This document shows positions 51,113-63,971 of a DNA stretch of 64,000 bases, piece after piece; the stretch's first letter is position 1; each line of letters begins with the position of its first letter. The position numbers were made by a program, and so were the translations under genes. Source of the stretch: Callaeas wilsoni (taxonomy: Eukaryota > Chordata > Aves > Passeriformes > Callaeidae). The DNA is taken from positions 44,653 to 108,652 of the forward strand of contig VWPU01003235.1 of the NCBI GenBank assembly GCA_013398955.1, in the 5' to 3' direction. The notes under the pieces are model-generated. The model did not search any database, was not told the origin of the DNA, and was given only the letters and a program-made list of their open reading frames with translations.

Positions 51113-52180
51113 TGTATTGGGTTTGCACAGCCAAGCTTTGGTAGCCAGGGACCTACAGAGGCAGCTTTTATGAGAAGCTGCTGAAAGCTCCCTCTTTGTC
51201 TGATAGAGCCAATCGCTGGTAGCTCCGAAGACACACGTGCCGCTGGTAAAGGCTGGGCCAGTTAGAAATGGTGGTAACCCCTCTGCAATAATATATTTAA
51301 GAAGAACAAAAACCAAGTTATTGCACAGTTGTAATTGAGGACAGAGAAGAGCGGGGTGAGAACATGTGAGAAGAACAACTCTGCAGACAATAAGGTCACT
51401 AAAGAAGGAGGGGGAGGAAGTGCTCCAGGCATTGGAGCTGAGATTCCCCTGCAGAACATGGTGAAGATGATGGTGAAGACCGCAGTGAAGCCGTGTGCCC
51501 CTGCAGCCCATGGAGATCCATGGGGGTGCAGAGATTCACCTGTGACCCATGGAGAAGGCCCACAGCAGAGTGGGTGGATGCCCGGAGGAGGCTGTGACCC
51601 TGTGGGAGTGTGCAGAGAGGAGCCTACACTGGAGCAGTCTCTCCTTGAAGGACTGCACCCCGTGGGAGAGTGACCCAGCAGTTTGAGGGAGACTGTTGCC
51701 GATGGGATGGACTCATATCGCAGCAGCTCACAGAGAGCTGTTGTTCGTGAGATGGAGCCACATCAGAGAAGTTCACAGAGAGCTGTCTCCCATGGGAGGG
51801 ACTCCTCGGTGGAGCAGGAGAAGGGCTCCTTTCCCTGAGCATGTGATGAACTGGCCATAACCCCCATTCCCTGTCTCCTAGCCGTGCTGGGGGGGGAGGA
51901 AACTGAGCTGGGAAAGAGGGAGAGGGTGAAGGGAAGGTGGTTTTAAGGTCTTATTTTACTTCTCATTACTGTGCTCTGATTTTGTTAGTAATAAATTCAA
52001 TTAATATCTCTAATTCCAGCCCATTTTGCCTGTGCTGGTATTTGGTGAGTGATCTCTTCCAGTTCTTATCTCAGCTCATGAATCCTTCGTTATATTTTCT
52101 CTCCCCTGTCCAGCTGTGAAGGGGAGTGATAGAGAGGCTTTGGTGGGTGCCTGGAGTCTGGCCAGCATGAACCCACTATA
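51113..52180 (+). mobile_element. solo LTR (about 1.07 kb) of an avian ERVL-type element
   Basis: The 5' part (ttgcacagccaagctttggtagccagg, then tgagaagctgctgaaagctcc, then agagccaatcgctgg) and the 3' part (ttatattttctctcccctgtccagctg, then ggctttggtgggtgcctgg, then aacccactata) match an avian LTR family I recognise. A TATA-like ATATATTTAAG lies at about 51289-51300 and AATAAA at 51990-51995, giving plus orientation. The unit begins TG; its end reads CTATA where the family ends in CCACA. The flanking 5-mers TTCAG and TAAAG share three of five bases. No internal region adjoins, so it is a solo LTR. Confidence 0.85.
51686..51820 (+). repeat. 45-bp tandem units inside LTR
   Basis: Three 45-bp units (51686-51730, 51731-51775, 51776-51820), each built as a purine-rich (c)agagagctgt stem, a (c)catgggatggactc-like core and a gcagag-like end, with a weaker fourth copy before them (51644-51685). 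On the minus strand the period of 15 codons gives a repeating PSHxxQLS-type peptide, which is a by-product and not a gene. Confidence 0.8.
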
Positions 52181-55100
52181 TAAAGGAAAGGCAGATAGGG
52201 AAATTTATTGTTGTTAGTAGTAAGTTATGATTTGACTAGCACAAGGAACTTATTTGTTGAATTATCTTTAAATCATCATATTTCAGAGTAGAACCACACT
52301 TTAAATATGGGAAATGTTATTTGCTGTATACGTATTATGTTATTAAGCATAATTAAAGTTGAAAGCCATGAACCACACTCAAAGCTACTGCAAGGCTATA
52401 GAACATTTCTGTGGCCAACAAAACAAAGTACCATATGCTGGAGAAGTCAGCAGGCAAGAAGTTATACACTTAGTAGCCTAAACTACAGTATGCTGTGGGC
52501 CTGTATCTATGCAAATATTTCAGAAATGAGTAATGAATAACTATTCTGAGAAACAAGTATGTGACTGCACACATCATTTCTAGATACGCAAACTGTCAAA
52601 AACTAAACCTAAACTTTGGAGGAAAAAACCTCTCTTTTTATGGGTGCAAAATTCTACAGTGCCCTGTTTGAGGCATCTCAAAGATATCATATCTAGCTAA
52701 AGTATTTCACCTCTTGACTTTTCTAGAAGCCTTGCTGTGATTTTTTCAGGCACCAAGTCACACAGAATATTCTATGTTTCCTTTGTACCCTCAGAAGTAG
52801 ACAACAAAAGCTTTTTTTTCCCTTTATGTTATGTTTTATTCATAACCATTGAAAAGAAAAATTGAAACTCTGGTGTGAGTCACTCTTTAGACTTTTCTAT
52901 TACAAAATTGAATCAGAACTGTAAATGGTTTCAGACACAGATACCCGGGACCAGCACTGGAAACAGAGCAAAAACTAATGCGGACCTGGAAAAGGCAGTT
53001 CCAGTGCAATGTTTTAAAATGCAGCTGAAATGAGACCTGATTTGCACCAGGATTGCCACCAGAATCATTCACTAGTGAAAGAAGTAAGGGCTATCTCTGA
53101 GACAAAAAATAATAACTGCAGGCTTCATTGGACTCCAGAAGAAATGTGTTTTGCTGCACGCATCCTCCTGCCAGCAGCTCCGGACTGGGAGCATCCTCAA
53201 AGGAAGCAACTCTCCCCAGAAAGGTCACCACTGGCAAGAGTGGTGCAAACATGATCCAGGGTGGTTCTCCCTCAACCAGAGGCATCCGATCTAATGCTTT
53301 GGGATTTTTCTCAGCTAAGAGAGAGTTTCTCCTCTATTGGAACAATCCCCTTTCTTGACCTGCATAGCATTGAAATGGTGACAGCCGGAGCCTGATTCTG
53401 TTACACTGCTGTTTCTGATATCTGATAGTTGGTAAAAACGCCCTCTGGGCTAGAGGATCCAACAGCCAACAATACAGTCTGCCTTAGCAGAATGTACTGA
53501 ACTGTGGCTGGTTTCAGTCTTCTGCATTCATAGGTAGTCATGAGGAATAAATCACACATTAGAGAAGCTCAACAATTTCATCAGCCTATACCTGCAGCCA
53601 GGTTGTCCCCTAGGTATGAGAAGCACAGAACCTCAGCTCATTCTAAGCAAAGGGCCAAAGAGATAGAGTCAAAACAGGCTCTCTAAAGAACTTGCTATTT
53701 GACCTGTTCCCATTCCTCTAGCTCTGCACAAATTCAAATAATGAAATTTTGACATGAAATTGTGTACTTTTTCTGGGAAAAAAAAAACGAAGAGGAAGAG
53801 ATCCTGGGGGCTACAAAGTTAGAACAGTTTCTGTAGAGATAGATCACTGACTGAGAAAAATATAGTAGTTATGAGATGTTTAGGCAATTCATCACCCATT
53901 AGATTACACTGCAGTGGTATAAGCTTAAGTGAACATACCAGGGCTGTGATAAGGAGGGCTGTAGAAAAACCTAAGCTATGTAAACCTATGTAAATAAGTG
54001 AAATACATTTAAAATAAAACATTTACTTAGAATATTTCTTTCTTTCTTTTGATTGCATTAAGCAACACTTGTGAATTTATCAGTAGTGGGGTTTTTCCAA
54101 AAGAAGGGGCACCTCCCACTGTTCTCTACCATATGTGGACAGAGAAAAAAATCATTCACATTCCTTCAAATACCACAAAACAAAACAGATAAAAAACCCC
54201 AATGAGCTCATAGTTACATAAATACTATTACATTTGTGTCATGTACTTTTTATATCCGATGAACTGTAGCCTTAGAACATTAATAAAAACCATAATGTTT
54301 GCATCCATAGTTCATAGTTTTAAAAACTTACAATTGATAACAGGAGTCCAATGCATTTTATGCACACTCTTTATCCACTTAAAAAGTGGGGGCGGGAAGA
54401 AAGCAAGGAAAGCCTGATCCTGCTCCCATCAAAGACAGTGGGAAGTTTGCCATTAACTACAAGATGCTGGATTGTGCCTTTGGTTTTGCTGGCAGAACTG
54501 TATGTGACTTTTCGTTTCTCTTGCGGCTAAAACACAGTCATTTGCTGCCCTCTAGAAGCAGACTGACACCTACACTTTAGTTTACTTCAGTACAAGCCTT
54601 CTCGCTGTAATTTTAAAAACGCACCTAACAACAATGAAGAGCAATGTCAAAGGACTAGAGAGATGTGAGGAAGTACGAGGTCCTGAGAATTTTTAAGTCT
54701 CTAAATTTAGTTATTTGATAACATCACTGATTATTCTGTTTGAAACATGTAACAGTGTCATGTATTGCTCTTGGGATTATCAAACTTTCAAGAAGAAATT
54801 AATTCAGATTATTGATTTATTCTGCTTAATAAAACTGAAAATTAACAGAATAGAATCGTGAGTGCTTTATTTAAAGCCCAACCCTCACCACACTGATACA
54901 GGACACGAAGAATGGGACATTCATCAGGCTAGGACGAAAGAATCACAAAATAAGTCAGCGAGTTTCAATTGATAGTTAAATCTTTTATTGCCTCCAGAAG
55001 TAGTAGCAATCTCATCTATTAAAAATGGTTATTTATCAAGAGTTTAGAGTTTTTTTTCAATTTCATTTTGGTTTTATCACTAGGGGGGAAAAAAGGCTAA

Positions 55101-55660
55101 AAACCACTGAGAAGTGTCTGGTTTCTACAAGCTCCCCAATGGCCTAGGAGTGACAGTTATTTTAAATTTTAAAAAAAAGGAAAAAAAAAGAAAAACAAAA
55201 GATAACCTCCAAACCTAGCTTCAGCTCCAAGAGGTTAAAGAATCCAAGCATGAAAGCAATGAATTAATAGCACTCAAATGTCAAGATACCATTCCATCAT
55301 CATCACATAATGCAATTAGATTACAAGTATACAGTTTTCTTAGCTTTTTATTTATTCATTTATTTATTATTTTACTTCCATCACAAGTGGATTCTATGTG
55401 TGAAATATGTAAAAGTAGAAATATTGTTCTAGTACCAGTCCACAAACAGCCAAATGCCATTAAGTTATATCTCACACCATGATCATTGCTATATTATGTT
55501 CCCTGAAGTGATAAAGGACTTGCAGACCAAGTCTTGAACAGCTGAAAAATTCTTGATTCTACTTTCATCTGACTACCAGAAAAATTGCCCACTTAAGGAT
55601 ATATGCACTAACCTACCAAAACTCAATTCATAATTAGCAGCCATTTAAAAAAAATTTGTC
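52181..55660. other. unique AT-rich sequence, no gene recognised
   Basis: No gene or recognised interspersed repeat. It includes A-rich low complexity at about 55169-55201 and TTTA-rich sequence at 55345-55372. A slightly GC-richer patch at 53.0-53.3 kb has open frames on both strands without motifs. Confidence 0.45.
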
Positions 55661-55730
55661 TTAGAATCACCAAACTGCTTCCATTGGAAAAGACTTTTCC
55701 ACCCTGTCAAGTCCAACCATTAACCCTGTG
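55661..55730 (-). mobile_element. CR1 3'-terminal scrap (about 70 bp)
   Basis: TTAGAATCACCAAACTGCTTCCATTGGAAAAGACTTTT, then tcaagtccaaccattaaccc, is the reverse complement of the last ~70 bases of a CR1 3' UTR. The tail is decayed. It is among the shortest CR1 insertions in the window. Confidence 0.75.
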
Positions 55731-58700
55731 TTTGCTTTTCTTCCCAGTGCTTTGACAACAAATACAAGCAGGACAGGCTTGCAACTTTAAATCTGAAGTT
55801 AGGTACTCATAAGATTCAAACTGAATGTGACTGTTGTGCTATATGTCATTTCAGAGACAGACAGAGACCTTCAAATTAAGATTTTGGCAGGTGAAATATA
55901 TTTCTGATGTCTCATTTAAATGCCAAAATTTACGTAAAGTGAATCTGTAGTTGCTTCTATCTCCTAATAAACATTCGTTAGTAATGCCAATGTTTCACAC
56001 TTTCCAGAATGAGTCTGAATATTTTTCCTTTGAAGTATAAATCAAAGATTCAAGAAGTCTTTTCAAGTACACTTTCCCTTTAACAAGATCTATGCCATTT
56101 TTGCTCCTAATTGATTTGTCTAAAATCAAACCTTATTTTAAACTGAGGTAAGTTAAGCAGCGAGGTCAAGACCAAGGGTCCAAGAGCTTAAGCATGTTTC
56201 CTGTGAATAAATATAGTTGAACAATCTTCCAAGGAACAGCAGTGAGATGGCATTTAATCACTTCGATTATTTGACTCAACTGCAAGGTCAATAAATGTGT
56301 ATACTCCCACACTAAAATACAAACAGAAGGTGGGTCATGCATGTCAGGCCCTGACCAATTCAGACAAGCATAAGGTTAACTATTTTAGACACCTTTAAGG
56401 AGTGAATGTCAAGCCGGGTACTCCCAAAGTTTACTCAGATTGCTGGCTGTGGAGTTTTCAGCTAAATAAAGTATGGTGTGGATGCCACCAAGTGGTAGCT
56501 GTTATCATAGACCAGTGTCTTCAGCATGGCCTCACTCTAGGCTACTTCAGTTGCAGAAAATATTCCTGGTACAGGCCTTTGTCAGGAATGGAACATTATT
56601 ATTGCAAAATTGTCTAAGGAAAAAATTTGATTCCTACTGCTAATGACAGACTTGTCATTGACTTAAATGAAACCAATACAAACTTCCTTTTGAAATCTTA
56701 TAAAATACTTATAATTTTCTGAGAGCAAATTCAAAGTTGATCAAAAGACCAAATCTGCAGTTCAGATTTACAGGAAACCAGCAGAGAGATCCCAGGTGTA
56801 CCTGGAAGAGATCCTGTGTGCATAACTGATTCTTCAGGTATATATACACTGTTAAATGTCATCGAGCCATGAGACAAATCCAAATACTCCTTAATTGTCT
56901 TATCACTACCCTATTTTTGGCAGTTGCAAATTGTTCTCTCTCAGACAAAGTATAGGCACAGTGCAGGGAAGAATTTCCTCCAGGGAATGATCACAAAAGC
57001 CAGTTGGCTGAAATCGCTCCAGGTTTGCCGTGCCCATTTGCTCTGCGATTAACTCCCTGTGTTCTCTACCATCCTTCAACATTATTGCAGCAAGGTTTGC
57101 AAATATCTCATAAACCACATCTCAGGACATGTATAGTCTCAGTTCCATGCCATAAGAGCACTCCCGAGGGCTATTTCATGCCTTTGCATTATTTCAGCCA
57201 CAGTGGCTCAGCAAGAGGCCCACAGGATCCACCCAGTCACAGAGCACAGAGGTGGGCAGCCTGCTCCCCTACCCCTACTGAGCCAGGAATTACAGCAAGG
57301 ATATAAGACAACCCCTGCCACTTGTTGCGGGCATTTCTGGGAAAAAGTTGCTTATGTGAGAGGCAATTTAGAAACACACCCTGTCTACAATCTCAATCTT
57401 GGAGAGCCTTATAGACATCCTTCAGGAATTCTGCTATGACTAGCAGCATAAGTCTGGCATAGAAGATATGAGGAACCTTCCATCAAAGGTATTACACCTG
57501 GTACATGTTGGAGATACCTGACTCAAATACATGAGCTCCATCCATATCATCACTCTTCCAACCTCACTCACTTCAGTTGTGAAGAACCTAGGAGAAATTC
57601 CCTGCCTGCTGAATGGGGCAATCAAAGAACTCTGTACTCTCTGCTCTACTTTTCAGGCAGCAAAGTGACTTGCCACCAGTCTTGTAGTTTAATAAATACC
57701 AAATTGAAAGTGAATAATTCTGACTTGCTTGTTCTTGTTGACTCATACTCATTTCAATAATAAAGTATGTCTGGAAAAAACCTATTTGCTAATTAAAATT
57801 ATGTACTGTGTTAATAATACAAGTGTCTATTTAATTAATGTGTTTATTAACACAGTTATCTGAAAACAAAAGGCAGATTAGATTGCTTCTGGCACTAGCC
57901 TGAGGGGAATGGCAAAACAGCCTGGCTCCACTGCCTACCTTCATCAATCAGAGCCTTGGAAAGCAGAGCAGGCTATGACAATGCTACTGCCACTGAAGAA
58001 ATGAGGGACACTACTGCAGAACAAGTAGCACACACGCTCTCCAAAACTTCTTTTCCTCACCATCTATACACTAAGTTCAAATAAATACTTTGCATTTTAC
58101 TAGAGATTTCCATTGAGATGTGTTGCAATAGTCTCTTTCCAAAAGTCCCCTCTGCCCTGTCTTTCCAACAACAGAAGTAGATTGGCACAGGCCCTTTGTC
58201 TTCGGCAATGTTCACGATGTGCCCACACAGCGCAGGAACCATGAGCAGGCTTCAGGTGAAACATTCTGACAGCCTAATCTTGGATTTCTACAGTGCAACC
58301 AACAAAAACTGGAGCACCATTTGTTGACACTAATGACTAAGAACACTCAGAATCACATAGACCATGAATCCAAGAAACAGATGTTTTCCAATTCCTTCCC
58401 TGGAATATGAATCAGTACTCACCAAACGTTACTGAGATCATGGTCTGCATCACAACAAATATGATTATCTGAAACAGAGTATCAAACATCACAAACCAGT
58501 GTCAACAAAGAACATCTTCATCTGTCCATATTTGAGCAGCAGGTCTTAATGATAAACCAGAAACAGTGTGGATTAGTCAGGCTGGGGAAGCAAGCCAAAC
58601 CAAGGGTCCTACTACATAAATAAGAGTTTGGGAGAAACAAGTCTGAAAGATTACATGGTAGAAAAAGTGGCAGTAACACTGAACAAAACCTTACTGTCTG

Positions 58701-58899
58701 ACAAATCACTGAAAACAAGACACATAAAAAAAAATTGTACAGCAGCATGTTCCAGACATATTTTGCATTTCACCTTTGAACTCAGTTTGCATAAGGACAA
58801 GCACAGGAGCAGAAATACTTACACAAAGGTAAACAAGGAACGAAACAAAAGAATTCCTCTTAGTTTATAAAAAAAAATAACACCTTAAAAACAAGAGTG

Positions 58900-58993
58900 C
58901 CTGTGCTGAACAAAGACCCTGCTAAGCCCAGCATCCTGCCTCTGACAGCGGCTAAAGCTCTTTTACAGAAGTAAGAAAACAACAGGCAAATGC
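58900..58993. repeat. possible ancient interspersed repeat
   Basis: The text ctgctaagcccagcatcctgcctctgacagcggc resembles a phrase (cccagcatcctgtctctgacagtggcc) seen in old repeats of birds and other sauropsids. I cannot name the family with certainty, and the flanks are unrecognisable. Confidence 0.35.
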
Positions 58994-61900
58994 ATAAATC
59001 ATCAAGAGGCTGCTATGCTTTCACCAATACTGACAAAATGGATGACAGAAGGTTATACCGGCCTGCGGGTATTAGCCTGAGGAAACAATGTTTTACTGTT
59101 TTTCTATTTATGTTGACAATTTTTTCTCTAACAAACTAACTGATTTTTAATTAAGATATCTGAAACTTGGTGCTGGAGACTTGCACATCACAGAAGGATG
59201 TTTCCCAAAAGCTGCCTCTTGTTCCTGAGAAAACACAGAACAAGGAATAAGAGGTGGTCTAGTTCCTGAATTAAGTAAGGGAACTGCAGACCCAAAGAAG
59301 TGAAACAGCACAAAGAGGGAAACGGTTGCAGAAGGAGAAAACACTTGAAATTATTAAATCTAAATAGTGCCCAATCCGCTAGGAGCTAAACTTCTCTATT
59401 AAAATTAATGTTGTTTGACATTCAAGGTCCACAGTGATTGCCTTTCAATACATATAATAAGATTTGATAGCATAGGTGAACAGGAAAATGGAACGTTACA
59501 TAAAAAGTTTAAAGATTGCAAATAAAAATATTCTAAAGTTACAAACACACTGTGAGAAAAGAAGTAGTAACATGAATATATAGGCAGCTCATCAACTACA
59601 TACAGACTTAATCACACAAACTGCAGTGCACAGATGAACCTCTGGACCTGTAAGGATCACTCTGTAATAATTATACCATATAAATTAACATCAGTCAACA
59701 AAAACGAAAGTTGACTGAACATTCTGTTGGTATTTTACATATATCTAGGACACACTCATTGATGAAATTCCAACCCAGAAATATGGCTTTACCTTACTAA
59801 TGGCTAACGCATTCCCTACATATGATGGAAGAAATTCTATCCCAATTCGTGCTTCTGAAGTTTCCACAGACTTATGCATACCCTGTTTTTCTACCCAGTA
59901 ATGACAGGCAATTCTTCACTGCTGCTGAACACTGCTGGAGTTACATACTGTTGTTCAATAAAACAGTACAGAGAATTTACTCAAGCTGATTTCAGTCAGG
60001 AGGAGTCTGTTGCTTATCCTCTGGAGAAATATTAGAAAACACTGTCAATTGGATATTTCAGAACTTTCTTATCTGCAGAATATGTCATTTATAAGATGTC
60101 ATCATCTTTAGTATGTTATTCTGGAAACTTACTTAGAGGTAATGAGTAGGAAATTTGGCATTACTTTCAACATAATTCTCCATAATTATTTCTAAATCAT
60201 AGTACAAAAATATTTTTCCACTCCATGATTTATGCAGCTTGTGCTCTTGTACACTCTGATGACTCAAAATTTCAACAGGCCCTCATGACATTATCTTCAA
60301 CTTTCTATGTGCAGCTGGAACTGGTAGGCCATATATTCCAGGACTATCTTCAGCATCATATTAAGAACTATTAAGTCAAACCATGTGTGAAATCAGCATA
60401 TATAAATTAAGTTTTTTAATGTCTATGCCAAGTACTATACTTCAGGACTGGAACAGAATTAGTTTGCAATAACTGAAGATGAGCTGTCATTCCTCTTTCA
60501 TGTCTTACTCCAATGACAAGTACTTCTTGTAATCACAAGTAACTTTTCCTTATTTTCAGTCTTTTAGCTTCTCATGAAGTGGTAGTCTCTGTTTCTCACT
60601 GACCCATAATTTGAAGCAAACAGAATTGTACTTCTTTTCTACTGTTTGTATAGTACCTCATACAGCACCATTCTGCTGGTTATTAAAAATTTCTGGGCAT
60701 TCTGGAACTTGCTTTGTTGGACCCTTCCTGGGTGATGAAGGGTCCAAACATGCTCTAAGTAGCAGAATAGATGTTTTCAACTTTCAGAGCTCTTAAAATT
60801 TGTGAGTGAGAGGTCCTGCTGGAGTACAGGTCCTTGTGAAGAGACAAGACTACCTCAGGAGACCAGGAGATTGTCAAAAGAAGATGTCAAGGGCAATGAC
60901 TTGTAATTAAGCACTTGAGAGCAGGATGATATCTGAGCACAAAAATAGTGGGGAAAAAAATCAATTAACAGGATAAGCCTTGCTCTGGTATGTCAATTGT
61001 CTGCATATAGGATAAAGTGCTTAAATGTAAGTGGAGTTAGGTGAAGGAAGGAATAAAACGGAATGGTATGTCTCAGAAAGTGTGCCACATAAACAACACA
61101 CAGACAGCAGAAACTACATAACTGAAGGGGAATTTGGGGAAAAAATCTCCCTCAAAAGATCCATCCAGAGATGGATTGCACTGCACCCTGACAACAAGCA
61201 GTGTGACGCAGTCAAGAGAGGGGTGATAGAGCTGTAATTCAGTGGTAGTTGTGTTTAATGAATAAGATCTAAGAGTGATAAACTTGGATCTTGCTACAGT
61301 GTGGGGAATTACAGGATTGCACAGTAATAACAGTGACATCATTATTTGCTAGGTCATTTAGCTGATTTCTTAGGTTATTAATAGTGGGTGGATTCAACAA
61401 TAAACATTAAAGCCTCTCCTCTCAGGCCTACAGTTAAGACAAATTAAGACCTCCAAGGTAACACCTCTCACCCTTGCATCCCCTGAAAGACATTTTCCAT
61501 TTAGATATATCAGTCTGCCAAGTCCTTAAGAGCTGCAAAACTTTGGAGTGAGTTTTACCACTGATTTCACAAACCTGTCTCAAGAAACAGTGGCAGCATT
61601 TTGTTTTAGCTTAAGTTGGTGCAAATCACTGATTAGCTCCTCATTATTTGAAGAATATTTTGCTTTATGTGAATTAAAGTTTTCATTGAAGTGATCTGAA
61701 TTATCTACTTTCAAGAGAAAAACTAAAATGAAAAGTCAAAAACCAAAAAACCAAATTTTAACTAAATCAGGTTCTATCCACATGCTCATGCAAGCCTATA
61801 AAATTATTTTCATGCACGTGTGGTAGTAGCACTCACCTTCTCCCTGGCTGACACGTGGGGACAACCAACCTTTCACAACCCAAGGTGGGAATGGGAAGAG

Positions 61901-62218
61901 CAGAACACCGTGGTCCACAGACAGGGTCCCCAGCCAACAGGGCAGAGACATTTCTGCACCATGACCAGGTATGACCTGACCAGGTTATCCATGGGGGCCC
62001 TGCCGGACACCCCGTGGGTGCAGTTTTCCATGGAGCAGAGGGTCTGTGAGGGGAAGTCCTCCCCTTGGCACTGGGATGCCAGATATCCAAGGAGACTTCT
62101 CAGGACTAAGTGCCCCTCACCAATCTCTCCCAGGGCAGTGACTATTTTCGTACTGGATATCCCTGAGTGATCCTTTGACCCTTAGACCTTCTGAGTACCC
62201 TTGAGTGAGAGGCCTCTT

Positions 62219-62240
62219 TGTGTATGTGTGTATGTGTGTG
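62219..62240. repeat. TG/TGTA-rich microsatellite
   Basis: Imperfect alternation of TGTG and TATG over about 22 bp. Confidence 0.75.
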
Positions 62241-62755
62241 CACATGTACATTTTGTGTAGTAACATAATCCCAATGTAACATGTAATCTCTTAAATGCCA
62301 CGGGAGCATCACCATTACCCACCTTGTTCAATACTTTTAGCCATTGGTTTTAGTTGCAAATTAAAGTTTGGTATCTGCATGAAGTTGTTGCCATGTACTT
62401 CTGTGCCAGCATGCTTACTGTTGACTGAGTCCTTAGCTCTTATGGACTGCTACAATATCAGATGGGTTTGTGTTGGACACAATTCCCACTTTTCCCCTTT
62501 AAGAGTCTTTTCTGCATTAGTCTTATACAGCATGTGCAGGGACTCTGTCAGGATCATGGCCACACAGTCCTGAAGCCACATTCCCAATACATTACCACTA
62601 CAGAGAGCAGGTTAGGGGTTCTTTATGCCTTCAGTTTGGTTTTGTTTTGTTCTTCTTTATTTTTAGGATCTTTCCTGGTGCTCCATGGGATTTTTCCCAT
62701 GGCTGCCCAACTTTGACAGCTCTCCCTTAGATGAAGACAAGTTGGCCTTTTTCAA

Positions 62756-62799
62756 TTTTTTTTTTTTAATTTCTTTTCTTTTTTTTTTTTTTTTTTTTT
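62756..62799. repeat. poly(T) low-complexity tract
   Basis: A T12 run (62756-62767), then AATTTCTTTTC, then a T21 run (62779-62799). A minus-oriented retrocopy would leave its poly(A) tail this way, but the 100 bp to the right do not resemble a transcript and then run into CR1. Long T runs are also prone to sequencing error. Confidence 0.85.
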
Positions 62800-62906
62800 A
62801 ATGGGAGAGGCTTGAGCTTTCTGGCTTTCTGCTCCTGTACCAGCCCAGGCCTTGACACTGCACTTGTCCTCGAACAGACCCAGCCCCTGCCCTTGGGTGG
62901 GCTCAT

Positions 62907-63565
62907 GTGTGGGGAGCACCAGTCACTAGTGGTGTCCCCCAGGGATTGGTCCCAGTCCTAGTCAGGATCTTTATTGATGATCTGGATGAGGGAATCAAAT
63001 GCACCCTTAATAAATTTGCAGATGATAGTAAGTTGGGCAGGAGTGTTGAAAGGATCTACAAAGGGACCTGGACAGGCTGGATCAATGGGCCAAGACTAAC
63101 TGTATGAGGTTCAACAATGCGAAATGCCAGGTCCTGCACTTGGGTCACAACAACCCCCTGCAGTGCTACAGGCTGAGGGCAGAGTGGCTGGAAAGTGCCC
63201 AGTGGGAACGGACCTGGGGGTGCTGGTTGACAGTGGCTGAATATGAGCCAGCACGTGCCCAGGTGGCCAAGAAGGCCAATGGCATCCTGGCTCGTGTCAG
63301 AAACAGTGTGGCCAGCAGGAGCAGGGCAGTGATCATCACCCTGTACTGGGCACTGGTGAGGCCACACCTCGGGTGTCGTGTCCAGTCCGGGGCCCCTCAC
63401 TACAAGAAGGACACTGAGGTGCCGGAGCGTGTCCAGAGAACGGCAACGGAGCTGGTGAAGAGTCTGGAGCACAAGGCCGGTGAGGAGCGGCTGAGGGAGC
63501 TGGGGGTGTTCAGCCTGGAGGAAAGGAGGCTCACAAGGACCTTACCGCTCTGGACAGCTCCCTGA
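62907..63565 (+). pseudogene. CR1 ORF2 (reverse transcriptase) remnant
   Basis: The frame at 62907-63107 gives VTSGVPQG, then [20 protein letters not shown], preserving the FADD catalytic box of the reverse transcriptase. A frameshift near 63104 moves coding text to 63104-63565: [46 protein letters not shown], then [14 protein letters not shown]. The last frame ends early in DNA that still encodes CR1 C-terminal sequence. The upstream RT blocks and the endonuclease are absent. This is a dead copy despite the intact box. Confidence 0.9.
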
Positions 63566-63630
63566 AAGGAGGCTGTAGCCAGGCAAGGGTCGGCCTCTTC
63601 CACCAGGTAACAAGTGATAGGACAAGAAGA

Positions 63631-63715
63631 TATAGTCTTAAGCTAAACCAGAGGTTTAGGTTGGACATAAGGAAGAATTTTTTCACAGAAGGGGAGATTA
63701 GACACTGCAATGGGC
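63631..63715 (+). repeat. 85-bp exact duplicate, left copy
   Basis: This 85-bp CR1 segment is identical at every base to 63717-63801, with one N between them. In other CR1 copies this segment occurs once, so one copy is extra. Confidence 0.98.
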
Positions 63716-63716
63716 N
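63716..63716. other. single N (assembly join)
   Basis: The only ambiguous base in the window. It sits exactly between two identical 85-bp segments, as expected if two contigs ending in the same 85 bp were joined end to end instead of being overlapped. Confidence 0.9.
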
Positions 63717-63801
63717 TATAGTCTTAAGCTAAACCAGAGGTTTAGGTTGGACATAAGGAAGAATTTTTTCACAGAAGGGGAGATTAGACACTGCAATGGG
63801 C
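63717..63801 (+). repeat. 85-bp exact duplicate, right copy
   Basis: Identical to 63631-63715. The text then continues into the CR1 3' end (tgcccagggaggcggtgga), so this copy is joined to the proper downstream sequence. Confidence 0.98.
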
Positions 63802-63971
63802 TGCCCAGGGAGGCGGTGGAGTAACCGTCCCTGGAGGTGTTTAAGGAAAGACTGGACGCGGCACTCAGAGCCATGTTCCAGCTGACACGGTGGGGTTCGG
63901 CCAGAGGTGGGACTCGATGAGCTCAGCCCCCCCTTCCAGCCGCACGGATTCTGCGCTTCTGGGACTGTGTG

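Larger units (their letters stand above)
55731..62755. other. unique sequence, no gene recognised
   Basis: About 7 kb, AT-rich until 61.8 kb and GC-richer at 61.82-62.17 kb, where a 116-codon open frame lies on the plus strand without any recognised domain. A TG-rich run lies at 62219-62240. A possible very old interspersed repeat is at 58900-58993, listed separately. No exon or RNA gene recognised. Confidence 0.4.
62905..63971 (+). mobile_element. CR1 retrotransposon, 5'-truncated, best preserved copy
   Basis: The copy runs from the RT region (agtcactagtggtgtcccccagggattgg, then tttattgatgatctggatgag, then aatttgcagatgatagtaag) through ORF2 to the 3' UTR (ctgcccagggaggcggtgga, then gggactcgatgagctca, then ggattctgcgcttctgggactgtgtga). 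It is GC-rich and retains CpGs, which suggests it is younger than other copies or protected from CpG decay. Its apparent length is inflated by 86 bp through the duplication and N at 63631-63801. It lies at the right edge of the window, next to very CpG-rich DNA. Confidence 0.93.

Noticed and set aside
50888..51511. Longest open frame in the window, 207 codons, minus strand
   Set aside because: About two thirds of it is antisense to the solo LTR starting at 51113. It has no recognised domain and repeats elsewhere would encode the same text. Not a gene.
51624..51842. Minus-strand repetitive serine/proline-rich peptide
   Set aside because: It is the reverse reading of the 45-bp tandem units in the LTR.
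61820..62170. 116-codon plus-strand open frame in a GC-rich patch
   Set aside because: No recognised family or exon borders. Could be an unrecognised old repeat. Not enough for a gene call.
62756..62799. Poly(T) tract as tail of a minus-strand retrocopy
   Set aside because: The DNA to the right is about 100 bp of unidentified sequence followed by a plus-strand CR1, so no retrocopy body is available.
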